From positions 22,956,171 to 23,020,170 of the forward strand of contig CM039128.1 in assembly GCA_022036555.1 (NCBI GenBank): 64,000 nucleotides of DNA, read 5' to 3'. Numbering within the stretch: position 1 is the stretch's first letter; every line of letters starts with the position of its first letter. Both the position numbers and the translations under genes were made by a program. The DNA is from Microstegium vimineum (Eukaryota; Streptophyta; Magnoliopsida; Poales; Poaceae). The notes below the pieces were generated by a model. It had not been told where the DNA came from and ran no database searches. It saw only the letters and a list, made by a program, of their open reading frames with translations. Of this stretch, positions 11,104-21,299 are shown piece after piece.

Positions 11104-12223
11104 TTAGGGGTAAAAGCGACATAGCTGTTCGATGTTCCATGCGTTGGTGAGGATCTCGCCCTTGTCGTTCTTCAGCTTGTAAGTGTCTGGCTTCAGCACC
11201 TCCACCACGATAAAGGGTCCTTCCCAAGGTGGCGTCAGCTTGTGACGCCCCTTGTTGCTTTGTCGACGGCGCAGAACGAGGTCGCCGATGTCGAGGTTCC
11301 TTTTGCGTACGTTTTTGTCATGGTAGCGCTGCAGCGTTTGGTGGCACTTTGCCGACTTGAAGAGGGCCACGTCTCGGGCTTCCTCGAGCTGGTCAAGGGA
11401 GTCCTCTCGGGCTGCTGTGTTGGCTTGCTCACTGTAGGCTTTTAGTCGAGGGGACCCGTATTCGAGATCAGTGGGGAGGACGGCCTCGGACTCATAGACC
11501 AAGAAGAACGGGGAGAACCCTGTGGCTCAACTTGGTGTCGTTCGGAGACTCCATAGGACAGCGGGCAGCTCATCGACCCATCTCTTGCCATGTTTGTTCA
11601 GCCGATCGAAGATCCTTGGCTTGAGGCCCTGCAAAACCATACCATTGGCGCGCTCGACCTGGCCGTTAGTTCGAGGGTGGACGACTGCTGACCAATTCAC
11701 CCTGATGTGGTGGTGGTCACAGAAGTCCAGAAACTTTTGGCCGGTGAACTGGGTGCCGTTGTCGGTGATGATGGCGTTGGGGACCCCGAAGCGGTGGATG
11801 ATGTCAGTGAAGAATAGCACGGCTTATCGAGATTGAATGTTGGCGATGGGTCGAGCCTCGATCCATTTAGAGAACTTGTCTACAGCCACGAGGAGGTGGG
11901 TGTGGCCACCTTTGGTTCTCTTCAGGGGGGCCAACCATGTCGAGCCTCCATACTGCGAATGGCCAAGTTATGGGTATCATCTGAAGAGCTTGGGCGGGTA
12001 GGTGGGTCTGCCTGGCGTAGAATTGGCATCCCTTGCAAGATCGAATGAGTTTGGTAGCGTCGGCGACGGCTGTCGACCAGTAGAAGCCTTGTCGAAAGGC
12101 GCTTCCTACCAGCGTTCTTGGCGCCGCGTGGTGGCCGCAAGCCCTCGAGTGTAGGTCCTTCAGCAGTGCCCTCTCCTCCTCGAGGGTGAGGCAACGTTGA
12201 AGTACCCCGGTAGGGCTGCGTCG
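11104..12223 (-). pseudogene. Integrase of the Tat element, broken
   Basis: Minus-strand remains of the integrase that would join element DNA to the chromosome. The catalytic core is recognised by IITDNGTQF and HPRTNGQVERAN (the D and E of the D,D-35-E triad). The C-terminal part runs from YESEAVLPTD to a WEGPFIV segment and ends at 11104. The core and C-terminal parts are in one frame but are cut by a TGA near 11527. A TAA lies just before the core at about 11830, and an extra base in a G run near 11930 shifts the upstream part (DMVGPP onward) out of frame. The zinc-binding N-terminal part is poorly visible. No functional product is expected. Confidence 0.88.
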
Positions 12224-14341
12224 CTACAGCTCGCCGCCATCCCCATACAAGACGTAAGTTTTGGCGCGTCGGGCTATACGGCAGGCCTCGGTGCGGTCTT
12301 CTGGGAGCTCACCCCGTATCAGATACTCGAGGTAGGGTGCACGCCAGTCCATCGAGGGGGTTGGTGTTGCAGCTATTCCGTCGATCTCCATGACTTCTTC
12401 CTCGTTCGAGGGGGTGTCGGTCGAGGGTGGAGGATCGACCCCTTGCTCGAAGGTGGGAGCCCCCAAGCCTAGGTCGACGGACGGCTCATGAAGGTCCCTC
12501 GAGAAGACGTTAGGAGGAACCGTACCTCGAGTAGATGCGGCTTTGGCAAGATCGTCAGCGGCTTCGTTGTACCGGCGGGCGATGTGGTTGAGCTCGAGGC
12601 CGTAGAATTTGTCCTCGAGCCTTCGGACTTCCTTGCATTAGGCTTCCATCTTGGGGTCGTGGAAGCTCGAATCTTTCATCACTTGGTCGATCACCAACTG
12701 CGAGTCCCCCCGCACGTCGAGGCGTCGAACCCCGAGCTCAATGGCGATGCGCAGACCGTTGACGAGGACCTCGTACTCGGCTACGTTGTTGGAGGTCGGG
12801 AAGTGGAGACGGATGACGTAGCGCATGTGAACCCCTGAGGGTGATATGAATAGCAATCCGACGCATGCCCCCGTCTTCATGAATGACCCATCGAAGTATA
12901 TGGTCCAGAGCTCGGTCTGAACTTGCGCCGGGGGTAGTTGGGTGTCGGTCCATTCTGCAACGAAATCTGCCAATACCTGAGACTTGATGGCCTTTCGAGG
13001 GGCGTAGGAGAGGGTTTCCCCCATGAGCTCGACCGACCACTTGGCGATTCTTCCAGACGCCTCCCGATTCTGGACTATCTCCCCGAGGGGGAAAGATGAG
13101 ACCACAGTGACCGGGTGGCCCAGGAAATAGTGTTGGAGCTTGCGCCGGGTGAGGACGATGGCGTACAATAGCTTCTGGATATGGGGGTATCTCGTCTTAG
13201 TCTCGGAAAGTACCTCGCTCATGAAGTAGACAGGCCTCTGAACTGGCAGGGCATGTCCTTCCTCCCCCCTCTCGACCACTATGGCAGCGCTGACTACCTG
13301 GGTAGTTGCCGCGACATAGAGCAAGAGGGGCTCTGCTGGGCTCGGGGGTACCAAGACACGTGGCGAGGTGAGAAAGGCCTTGAGCTTGGAGAGCGATTCC
13401 TCGGCCTTGACGGTCCACACGAAGTGTTCCGTTTTCTTCAGGAGGCGGTAAAGGGGTAGTGCCTTTTCTCCGAGCCTTGAGATGAATCGGCTGAGGGCGG
13501 AGAGGCACCCCGTGACCCTTTGCACGCCTTTAAGGTCGTTGATTGGGCCCATCCTTGTGATTGCGGTTACCTTCTCAGGGTTGGCCTCGATCCCGCGTTG
13601 GGAAACTATGTACCCTAGGAGCATGCCTCGAGGAACTCCGAAGACACACTTCTTAGGGTTTAGTTTTGTGCAATTTGCCTTGAGGCACCAAAACGCGATC
13701 TCAAGGTCCACGACCAGGTTTCCGACTGTTTTGGATTTGACCACGATGTCATTGATGTAGGCCTCGACGGTCGGCCCTATGTGTTTCCCAAAGACGTGGG
13801 GCATGCATCGCTAATATGTGGCCCCGGCGTTTCGCAAACCGAAGGGCATAGTGAGGTAGCAAAACATGCCAAAGGGGGTGATGAAGGAAGTCGCGAGCTG
13901 ATCGGACTCCTTCATCTTTATTTGGTGGTAGCCGGAATATGCATCGAGGAAGCAGAGGGTTTCACATCCCGCAGTGGAATCTATTATTTGATCGATACGT
14001 GGTAATGGAAAAGCAACATTGGGACATGCTTTATTTAAACTAGTGTAGTCTACGCACATCCTATCTTTTCCATTCTTTTTCTTGACAAGTACGGGATTTG
14101 CCAACCACTCGGGATGATGTACCTCCTTGATGAATCCGGCCTTCAAAAGCTTGTCGACCTCCTCCGCGATGATTCTGCGTTTCTCCTCGTCGAATCGGCG
14201 CAGCCGTTGCTTCACCGGTTTGGATCCGGCTCGGATGTCCAAGGAGTGCTCGGCGACCCCCCTCGGAATGCCCGGCATATCCAAGGGACTCCATGCAAAT
14301 ACGTCAACATTCGCACGGAGAAAGTCGACGAGCACGGCTTC
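12224..14341 (-). pseudogene. Reverse transcriptase and RNase H of the Tat element, broken
   Basis: Minus-strand domains in polyprotein order: reverse transcriptase (about 14335-13500) with LVKKKNGKDRMCVDY, FLDAYSGYHQI and FGLRNAGATY; the tether; RNase H (about 12950-12650) with YFDGS, NNVAEYE and GDSQLVI, which carry its acidic residues; then a linker to integrase. The frame is continuous with protease but is stopped by TAG at 14342-14344, TAG near 13812 and TAA at 12638-12640. The polymerase signature that should be Y-x-D-D reads YIND, so one catalytic aspartate is replaced by asparagine. These changes fit C-to-T decay on one or other strand. This copy is polymerase-dead. Confidence 0.92.
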
Positions 14342-16027
14342 CTATTTAGGCTCGAGGGTGGCGCTGATCGTCAGCGCCTTCCCATCCGCGTGGCCAGGGT
14401 CGAACGGGACGGTCTTGGTGTCCTCCGCAGGCTTGAAGTTGCCGACGTGTCGCTTGGGGTCGGGGATCTCCATGGACAAGTCGTCGAGGGCCGCGAGGAC
14501 GGCCGACTCCTCGACGACTTCGGCGTTTTCCACGCACTCGACGTCGCAGTCGTATGCGTGCTCGTAGGAGGTGCCGACGGTGATGACCCCCATGGGCACT
14601 GGCATCTTCAGCTTGAGGTAGGAGTAGTTCGGGATCGCCATGAACTTGGTGTACCCTGGTCGACCGATGATGGCGTGATAGATGCCACGGAACGCGACCA
14701 CCTCGAAGGTCAGATCTTCCTTTCGGCAGTTCGAGGGGGTGCCGAAGCAGACGGGTAGCTTGACGCGGCCGATCGGGAGTGCCTTCTTTCCTAGGATGAT
14801 CCCGTGGAATCCTCCCGCGCTGGGCAAGAGCGCGGTCCTAGGTATCCCTAGGAGGTCGAGGGTTGCGACGTAGATGATGTTGAGGCTGCTTCCCCCATCC
14901 ATGAGTACCTTGGTGAGGCGTGTGTTGAGTACGATCGGGTCGACGACGAGCGGGTAGACCCCTGCGTTGGGGACGTGCTCGGGGTGGTCATCCTGGTCGA
15001 AGGTGATCGGCGTGTGGGACCAGTCGAGGTATCGAGGAGCCTGGGCTCGAATGAAGAAGACCTCTCGACGCTCCCTCTTACGCTGACGCATACTGAGTCG
15101 AGTCGAGGGTCCCCCATAGATCATGTAGCAGCCGTGAACCTCGGGGAAGCCCTCGTTCTTATCGTCGTCCCCGTCGTGCGGATCCCCCTTCTTGTCGTCT
15201 TTCTTGAAGCCAAGAGAATCGAAGTGCCTTTTGAGCATGCGACAGTCCTCGAGCCTGTGGTTGGTCGATCCCTTGTGATAGGGGTAGGGCTCTTTCAGCA
15301 TCTTGTCGAAGACGCCCTCATCGAGAGGGGGACCTCGAGGCTTCTTCTTGTCTATAGCAGCGACAAGATCGTCGGGCTCGACGTCGCGTCGACCCGGCTG
15401 GTTCTTTTTCTTCTTTTTCTTGTTGTTGTTGTCGTTGTTGTTCCTCTTGGGCCCGTTGTTCGAGCCCTCGGGCTCGTCTGTCTTGGCCTTCCCCTTGTCT
15501 GGGGATGCATAGAAGAACGCGCCAGCGGCTTCCTCGCCGGCTGTGTAGTTGGCGACGATGTCCATGAGGTCGTTGGCGGTCTTGGGGGTGTTCCGTCCCA
15601 ACTCCCGCACCAGCTCCTTGCAGGTTGTTCCGACGATGAACGCCGTGATGGCGTCGTGGTCGGAGATGTGGGTTAGCGCGGTACGTTGCCTCGAAAACCG
15701 ATGGGTGAAGGCGCGGAGGGTCTCCCCTGGCCTCTGCTTGCAGCTGCAAAGATCCCAGGAGTTCCCTGGCCGCTCGTAGGTGCCTTTGAAGTTCCCCTCG
15801 AAGATCCTGACCAGGTCGGGCCAGTCTTGGATCAAGTCCGGGGGGAGCTCCTCGAGCCATCTTCGAGCGGTGTCGGAGAGGAAGAGTGGGAGTTGCCGAA
15901 TGATGACATGGTCGTTGTCAGCTCCTCCTAGTTGACATGCCAGCCTGAAGTCAGCAAGCCAGAGCTCCGGCTTGGTTTCGCCGTTGTACTTGAGTAGGCT
16001 GGTGGGTGGTCGGAAGCAGACAGGCAA
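14342..16027 (-). CDS. Gag (C-terminal part) and aspartic protease of the Tat element
   Basis: A 561-codon open frame on the minus strand. The first third is the capsid-like retrotransposon gag domain (PELWLADFRLACQLGG, WLEELPPDLIQDWPDL, FEGNFKGTY). A lysine/asparagine-rich stretch follows, and then one zinc-knuckle-like segment (PYHKGSTNHRLEDCRML). The protease follows with the active-site motif LMDGGSSLNIIY; DGGS is the usual form in Tat elements. The frame ends at TAG 14342-14344 directly before reverse transcriptase, and the downstream pol continues in the same frame, so this stop is a mutation rather than a natural gag end. The true start lies further upstream; codon 1 here is simply the first ATG after upstream breaks. 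Confidence 0.88.
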   Translation of the reverse strand: MPVCFRPPTSLLKYNGETKPELWLADFRLACQLGGADNDHVIIRQLPLFLSDTARRWLEELPPDLIQDWPDLVRIFEGNFKGTYERPGNSWDLCSCKQRPGETLRAFTHRFSRQRTALTHISDHDAITAFIVGTTCKELVRELGRNTPKTANDLMDIVANYTAGEEAAGAFFYASPDKGKAKTDEPEGSNNGPKRNNNDNNNKKKKKKNQPGRRDVEPDDLVAAIDKKKPRGPPLDEGVFDKMLKEPYPYHKGSTNHRLEDCRMLKRHFDSLGFKKDDKKGDPHDGDDDKNEGFPEVHGCYMIYGGPSTRLSMRQRKRERREVFFIRAQAPRYLDWSHTPITFDQDDHPEHVPNAGVYPLVVDPIVLNTRLTKVLMDGGSSLNIIYVATLDLLGIPRTALLPSAGGFHGIILGKKALPIGRVKLPVCFGTPSNCRKEDLTFEVVAFRGIYHAIIGRPGYTKFMAIPNYSYLKLKMPVPMGVITVGTSYEHAYDCDVECVENAEVVEESAVLAALDDLSMEIPDPKRHVGNFKPAEDTKTVPFDPGHADGKALTISATLEPK

Positions 16028-16677
16028 AGCAGTTCGCCGGATGGTCCTGCCGAAGACTCATGGCCCTGGTGGTTCCGGAGATCGACGTCGATCTTCGTCA
16101 CTATCGTAGCACCCACCTCGGTGAGCGCTGTAACCTCGAGCTTCAGCGTCGCCGTGCCGGCGTCGATTGTTCTCCCGCGGTGGTCGATCGTCGACGATGC
16201 GATCTTGAACTGGTCGTCACTTTACTCCGCCTCGGGGCGCTTTGTCTTGGTGGACGGATACCTCTCAATTTTGTCGAGGAGGTACGTCCTGATGCTCGGA
16301 GGCAGCTCCTCTGCGCCTCGAAGCCGAGCTCTCCGCCTGCTGCACGGCCGCGGTTTGGAGAAGCCCCTGGATTTCGTCCCTGATGCGTCGCGCTTGGGGT
16401 GTCGATGGCGCCGGCATGTCACGAAGCAGCATTGCGGTCGCTACGACATTTTGGCTGGCGCGGTTGTAAACGCGACGCTTGTTTGCCCCCTCCTCGACGA
16501 TCTGTCGATGGACTTCCCGGGCCCGCTCGCGAGCTCCTCCACCCTGTGAACGCCCGCGATCTCGCTCGAGGGCATGCTCGAGCTACTGAAGTCGTAGGCG
16601 TTCTTCCTCGAGCTTGGCGAGCAGCTCTCGGACCTGTGTGATCTGGACGTCCTGAGGTGGATCGGCTTTGTGAGGAC
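16028..16677 (-). pseudogene. Middle part of gag, out of frame
   Basis: Links the N-terminal gag frame (16678-17544) to the capsid part. Minus-strand translation gives gag-like arginine-rich and charged pieces in different frames, with stops near 16222 and 16419, so at least two frameshifts or stops separate the two open parts. The assignment rests on position and the continuity on both sides. Confidence 0.6.
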
Positions 16678-17544
16678 TCAGGGGTCGGCGTTTCGCGCTG
16701 GTGTAGCGTTGCCCCCTTCTCCTTCGTCCGTGGTCGCGGCGTCGTTGACGTCGTCCTGGGAATCCACCTGACCGTCGAGGTGGAAGCATTCTCGGGTGGG
16801 GTCGTAATTCTCATCGGGGGAGTCCGAGTCGGGGTAGCCATGGTGGAAGTTGGGGAAAGATCCCCTGCGCTCCTCCTCCAGTTGTCGCCGTAACGTGCCC
16901 CATGTGTGACAACTCGGGATCGGGGCTCGTCGTGGCTCCGGGCGCTCGTCCGGTGGAGAGGTGGTAACGAGGTTGATCGTCGCACGTAGCAGGTTCCCTG
17001 GAGACCCACAACGTGTCTGCATCTGCGAGCCTACAAAAGCAGAACAGAGTCTGGCGCTGTTGTAGAGCCCGTGTGGAAACAGGTTATGCGGCGGCGGCGG
17101 CGCGGCCGAGTGTGCCGGAGAAGCCACGGGGGCCCTCTGAGATGACGGTAGGGCAGAGCCAAAGTCAAGCTCAGAGAGGTACCCGCCCCCGACCCGCAAG
17201 CATGGGTCAAACAGGCTCCCAAAGGGGAGAACTGTGTCGCTAGCTGGAGCCGGGGGGACGGCATCCGGCGTCTCGGGATCCACGCAGTGAAGAGTGCGGC
17301 GGCGTCGTTCGCGCCCCCTCCTGGTCATAGGCAAAAGGCGCGAGTGGCGGGACCGTCGCCTGGTCCTCCTTGGCCCCGGCGTACCGGAGCTGCTGCTGTC
17401 CATGCCACTACTGGTGAGTAGGATCATGTCGTGGCCCTGGCCCAAGGACATGAACTCTAGACTCCCGAACCAGATGGTGGTGGCGAGTGGAAGTGATGGG
17501 ATTGTGGAATCCATCTGGGAGAGTAGTTCGGAGTTGATCGACAC
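16678..17544 (-). CDS. N-terminal gag-leader open frame of the Tat element
   Basis: A 288-codon open frame starting 10 bases inside the primer binding site, the first frame after the 5' LTR. It is rich in serine, proline and arginine, with an acidic stretch near the C-terminus (about residues 240-280). I recognise no catalytic domain. In Tat elements the first frame is the gag N-terminus. The frame ends at 16678 and the next gag part is in another frame, so this copy gives at best a truncated product. Confidence 0.6.
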   Translation of the reverse strand: MSINSELLSQMDSTIPSLPLATTIWFGSLEFMSLGQGHDMILLTSSGMDSSSSGTPGPRRTRRRSRHSRLLPMTRRGRERRRRTLHCVDPETPDAVPPAPASDTVLPFGSLFDPCLRVGGGYLSELDFGSALPSSQRAPVASPAHSAAPPPPHNLFPHGLYNSARLCSAFVGSQMQTRCGSPGNLLRATINLVTTSPPDERPEPRRAPIPSCHTWGTLRRQLEEERRGSFPNFHHGYPDSDSPDENYDPTRECFHLDGQVDSQDDVNDAATTDEGEGGNATPARNADP

Positions 17545-17554
17545 GCAAACCCCC

Positions 17555-17572
17555 CTACCTGGCGCGCCAATT
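17555..17572 (-). promoter_or_regulatory. Primer binding site
   Basis: Read on the minus strand, TTGGCGCGCCAGGTAGGG follows the 5' LTR directly. It has the TGGCG start and the position of a tRNA primer binding site. Which tRNA primes it was not determined. It abuts an LTR that has lost its last 46 bases (see findings), so the junction is not the original one. Confidence 0.65.
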
Positions 17573-18832
17573 TGTATATTGTGTGCTCCCTCTCCCAGAT
17601 GTGATGCAAGAAGAACACAAGATTTATCCTGGTTCGGGCACAGAAGGCCCTACGTCCAGCGGGGTAGGATGGATTGTATTATCTTGCACCGAAGTGCTCG
17701 TACAGGGGGGGTACAAGCTGGTTTACACGGGGGTGCTCAGGATGAGCTAAGGCCTAGGGCTAGCGGGGCTATCCTAGGTGATCGGTTGATTGCTTGAGAG
17801 GTCGATCAAGCAATCGGGTGTGTGGTGTATGAGGGTCAGAGCTGAAGTCTGAGTGCGAAGTATCCGAGCCCGTGTCCGTTGCCCTTCTATCCCGGCGTCC
17901 CCTTTTATAGACCAAGGGGAGGCCTGAGAGTACAAGGTCCTAAACTGTAGCAGCATGGAAGGCATGTCCGTGGCACCGTGCTGACGAAGGGACATCGATC
18001 ACTGTGGCGGCGTGGCCTTCCCGTCCTTCCAGTGCTCCAGGGCATGGTGATGGCGGGCTGGACGTGGTGGCACGTCATGGCGCTGTGTGGTCGGCCTTCT
18101 GTAGACAGGTACGAGCCCCACAGTTGACGCGGGACGGATTGAACGGGAGCCATGCCGGAGTGGCTGGGGACGGTGGTCGAGCCCCCCGGTCGAGGGGAGG
18201 GGTCGAGGCTGGCGTGACCCTGTCGTATCCCCGAAGACACAGTCGAGGGTTGTCCTATTCATGGCTCGAGGGGTGCCTCTGGAGTCCGTACTCGTGACGT
18301 GGCTACAGCGGTAGCGTAGTTGACGGAGGTCCAGGGCACGGGCGGTGAGTTAATGGATTTGACTATGGTCGGCGCCCATGGTGTTAGGCGGGGGCAGGTG
18401 AGTGCATCGGATCCCCTTTAACCCATATCGGGAGTAGGTGAGCTGATCGAGCTTCCCGCCCGGGGGTCGTTCATTCGACCCCCCGTCCGTCATTCGAGGG
18501 GTTGAGGCGGAGGCCAAGGGGTCGTTCGTTCGACCCCTTGTCCGTCAGTCGGGGTCGAGGCGGAGGCGGAGGGGTCGTTCGTTCGACCCCTTGTCCGTCA
18601 GTCGGGGTCGAGGCGGAGGCGGAGAGGTCGTTCGTTCGACCCCTTGTCCGTCTGTTTCTCCAGAGGTGGGCCGGCCCACGACTGGCTGCTGCTGCCGGTG
18701 CGGGGGCCTTCGTGTGATGGTCCCTTCTTTGTGGACTTGAGCGGCTGATCGGGTCCTGTCTTAAAAATGGTTGCTATGTTGAGTGTCAGTTTATCGAAGG
18801 GTTTAGGGTACCCCTTACCTTTTTACCCAACA
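17573..18832 (-). repeat. 5' LTR of the Tat element (right copy, end-deleted)
   Basis: Homologous to 3131-4504. Its outer end is CAACA, the LTR terminus, followed by the TTATG duplication. Its inner end stops at TGTATATTG and lacks the 46 bases that begin the left copy (3085-3130). It carries three 53-bp units. The promoter reading toward gag is a minus-strand TATAAAAGGGG at 17903-17909. Confidence 0.92.
17903..17909 (-). promoter_or_regulatory. TATA box in the 5' LTR
   Basis: TTTTATA on the plus strand reads TATAAAA on the minus strand, followed by GGGGACGCC. It would start element RNA about 30 bases further, near 17873, toward gag. The same box stands at 3465-3471 in the other LTR. Confidence 0.65.
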
Positions 18833-18837
18833 TTATG

Positions 18838-19976
18838 AATCTCTTTCCCTAGCTCTTTACATTTCCGCATTTACATTTTGTTGTGTTCTTACCTTTCCTA
18901 CTAGAATTTCATAGGTTGTTCTTTCAATTACCTGTTGTGCTACCGCTTTCTAGTTATGACACACTTCTGGTAGGCACTAGGGAGTGATTGGGATTGTTAG
19001 GTTTTAATATTGCTTTAGAAATTTAATAGAAGCCCAATTCACCCCCCCTCTTGGGCATCCTGATCTTTTCAAAACCCTAGCAGCGTCCGTCAGCGTAACA
19101 GAGACGTCAGACGCTAGCGAGCGTCCGGGAATATTTCCCCAAAAACCCGAGAGCAGCCAGTTGGCGTCGGACGCTGCGGTGCAGCGTCTGTCGCCTGCTG
19201 ACGTGAATAGAAACTAGCCGTTGGGCAGGGCAACGGAGCGTCCGTCGCCAACTTAAATTGTCTGTTTTCAGCAGCCCGAGGCTAGTTGTGTGGGGGAGTA
19301 TTTATAATCCATCTCTTGCCTTCTCACCTTGCCTTTTGCTCATTTCAGTTGCTGAGAAGACTTGTGAGGTGTGGATGAGAACAAGATCCCTAGAGAGAGA
19401 TTTAAGAATCCATCATCCATCTTCTCTTCCTAGTTCATCCAAGAGATCAAGTGTGTATCCACTCTAGTTGTGAGGCTTGATTGAGTCAAGTGAAGGTTGA
19501 AGGTTGTTACTCTTGGTGATCGACATCACCTAGACGGTCCGGTGGTGCTCGGAGAGGAAGGTGATCGCCGGAGGATTGTCGGCGACCCTTCTCCATCGAT
19601 TTGTGATCGGTTGTGGGCGGTTCACCGAGCCGGAGTGGCGAAGAACCAACTCGTAGAGAGCACCCATCCCTTGCGCGGATTAAGGGGGAGCAATACCTTG
19701 CGAGGTGCTCCAACGAGGACTAGGGGGAGTGTCGACTCCTCGATACCTCGGTAAAACGTCGTCGTATCAAGCTTTCTATCCCTAGCTCCTTAATACCGCA
19801 TTACTTTCCGCATTGTCCTTACTTGCATTGACTTGCTACTGCTTTCTAGCTATGACACACAATCAGTAGGCACTATGGGGTAATTGGCATTGCTAAGATT
19901 TCATATTTGCTTTAGAAATTTGAAATTAGCCCAATTCACCCCCCCTCCCCTCTCTTGAACATCTTGATCCTTTCAA
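18838..19976. repeat. Copia (Maximus/SIRE, Ji/Opie-like) LTR remnants
   Basis: Two homologous LTR tails occur: 18838-19063 and 19770-19976. Both run from CTATCCCTAGCTC-like through TTGCTTTAGAAATTT to CCCAATTCACCCCCCCTC and then GATC(C/T)TTTCA. These are typical 3' termini of Maximus/SIRE elements of grasses (family knowledge). The part from about 19064 looks like a nearly whole LTR with a TATTTATAATCC promoter-like box near 19300. The bases just left of the Tat insertion (about 3065-3084) resemble the continuation of the first tail, so the Tat element landed inside it. No Copia coding region is seen. Confidence 0.65.
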
Positions 19977-20985
19977 GCTCGAGGACACTTTGTTAAATGA
20001 TCTCTTTTGTCTGGTAACCGATGACTTTCATTTGCACAAACAAATCTACATGATGTAATCTTGTCATCACTTGACCTTTTATTTGTTTACCTTTTTCTAA
20101 CCTCAAAGCCCTTTTGCCCACTATAGCTAAGCCAAAATGCCCAAGCTTCATCAGAATTTTTAAATTCCATGCCAAGGTAAGGCACTACACCAGATATCAA
20201 GCCTTCTCTGTATAGACAAAGGACAAGAAGCTAATAGTTTTAGGTGACTGAAAATTTTGTAAAGAAAAAACAAGAAGTATTATTACACACCTATTTTCTC
20301 CCATGATAGGAATGCTAAATTTGCTTTGATTTGCATCCATCGTAATAGGGTCTCAGCCAAATGACTCATCCATGAGAAAAGAAGACCTTCCAATTGAAAG
20401 AAACATAATGATGCAAATATGATGAATCCCGTAAGCCATTCATGGCAAATACATTAAAGAACGTACTATTGAGATGAGACTTACATGAGTACAGAAAGGC
20501 ATCAATCTTCCTACGGCAAGATGTTCCTCAGCGATCGTTTCCTTTCCTCTGCACTCTTTTCAGTCAGCCTCACCCTCTTGCCTCGCGCCCTTTTCTGTCC
20601 GTCTCGCGCCCTTTTTCTCAGTGAGCAAGCTCGTCCAAGTGGGCTGCCTTGGGCCCAATGTACAAACATCTGAACGGACTGGTGTATTGACTGGTTTGAT
20701 GGCCTTGCCGTTGATTAGCTGATGAATGGACGGATGGAAACTACGTCCCTCAAGCATAGATTGCACTATCAATGGCGGACCTAGGATTTTACCTTAGGTA
20801 TGCCTCAATTTTTTTTTGAGTAAAACTGTACTCTAATTCGGTAAAACCATATACATTTTATTATATCAAAAGCCTTAAATTCAAATATTAAGATTAAGCT
20901 CGAAATGATGACAAATTTCAATATAAATTGTTCAAATAAAATACAAATAGTTTGAAATAAAGTCATAGAAAGAGACTTACATTAT
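19977..20985. other. Intergenic DNA, possible CACTA-like start
   Basis: No gene recognised. CACTACACCAGA at 20183 resembles a CACTA terminus, but no partner end was found. GGCGGACCTAGGATTTTACC at 20775-20794 is a phrase that often borders repeats in plant genomes. The rest is AT-rich. Confidence 0.45.
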
Positions 20986-20989
20986 TACT

Positions 20990-21285
20990 TATTTATCCAC
21001 CGCTTTCTTAATGACATGAATGTCTCAATTATATCATCTTCATCAACTTCGAAGAAAATATCCCGCTCAATAAATATGACAAGGCAATCATCTAAAACAC
21101 TGTCACTTAGCTTATTTCTTCCACTTTGTTTTGACTAAAGTCAATGCAGAAAATACCCTTTCAACACCAGCGGTTGTCACCGGTCAAATCAATATCAATT
21201 TGAGAAGCATGTAAATCATATCATACACTTTGTGCCTCTGTGTGACGACAAACTTAATTGAGAGACACAAATATAAGTATTGATT
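20990..21285 (-). pseudogene. hAT-superfamily transposase, C-terminal remnant
   Basis: The minus strand encodes the hAT dimerisation region. RHKVYDMIYMLLKLILI is followed by a TGA, then TTAGVERVFSALTLVKTKW, and after a one-base shift DDCLVIFIERDIFFEVDEDD and a short tail ending near 20990. The VERVFSAL block is the hallmark of the hATC domain. The closest type is the TTF/zinc-finger-linked hAT proteins of plants (family knowledge). The stop and the frameshift make it a pseudogene. The N-terminal and catalytic parts are absent upstream, where GC-rich sequence of unclear origin begins at about 21370. Confidence 0.8.
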
Positions 21286-21299
21286 TTTTATTACTTGAA

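Larger units (their letters stand above)
3085..18832 (-). mobile_element. Complete but defective Tat-lineage Ty3/Gypsy LTR retrotransposon
   Basis: A 15.7-kb element in minus orientation with two LTRs, a primer binding site at 17555-17572, a gag region, protease, reverse transcriptase, RNase H and integrase on the minus strand, and a second, antisense gene on the plus strand between integrase and the 3' LTR. Order, size and the antisense gene fit the Tat clade of grasses (RIRE2/Grande-like; family knowledge). Flanking TTATG copies show a single insertion event. Nonsense codons, frameshifts and a changed polymerase active site show that this copy cannot make its own proteins. The two LTRs differ by repeat copy number and a 46-base end deletion, so divergence-based dating must exclude those parts. 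Confidence 0.95.

Noticed and set aside
14114..15676. Plus-strand frames of 146-233 codons
   Set aside because: Shadows of the gag-protease-pol frame on the minus strand.
20183..20194. CACTACACCAGA as the start of a CACTA element
   Set aside because: No inverse right end and no subterminal repeats were found nearby.
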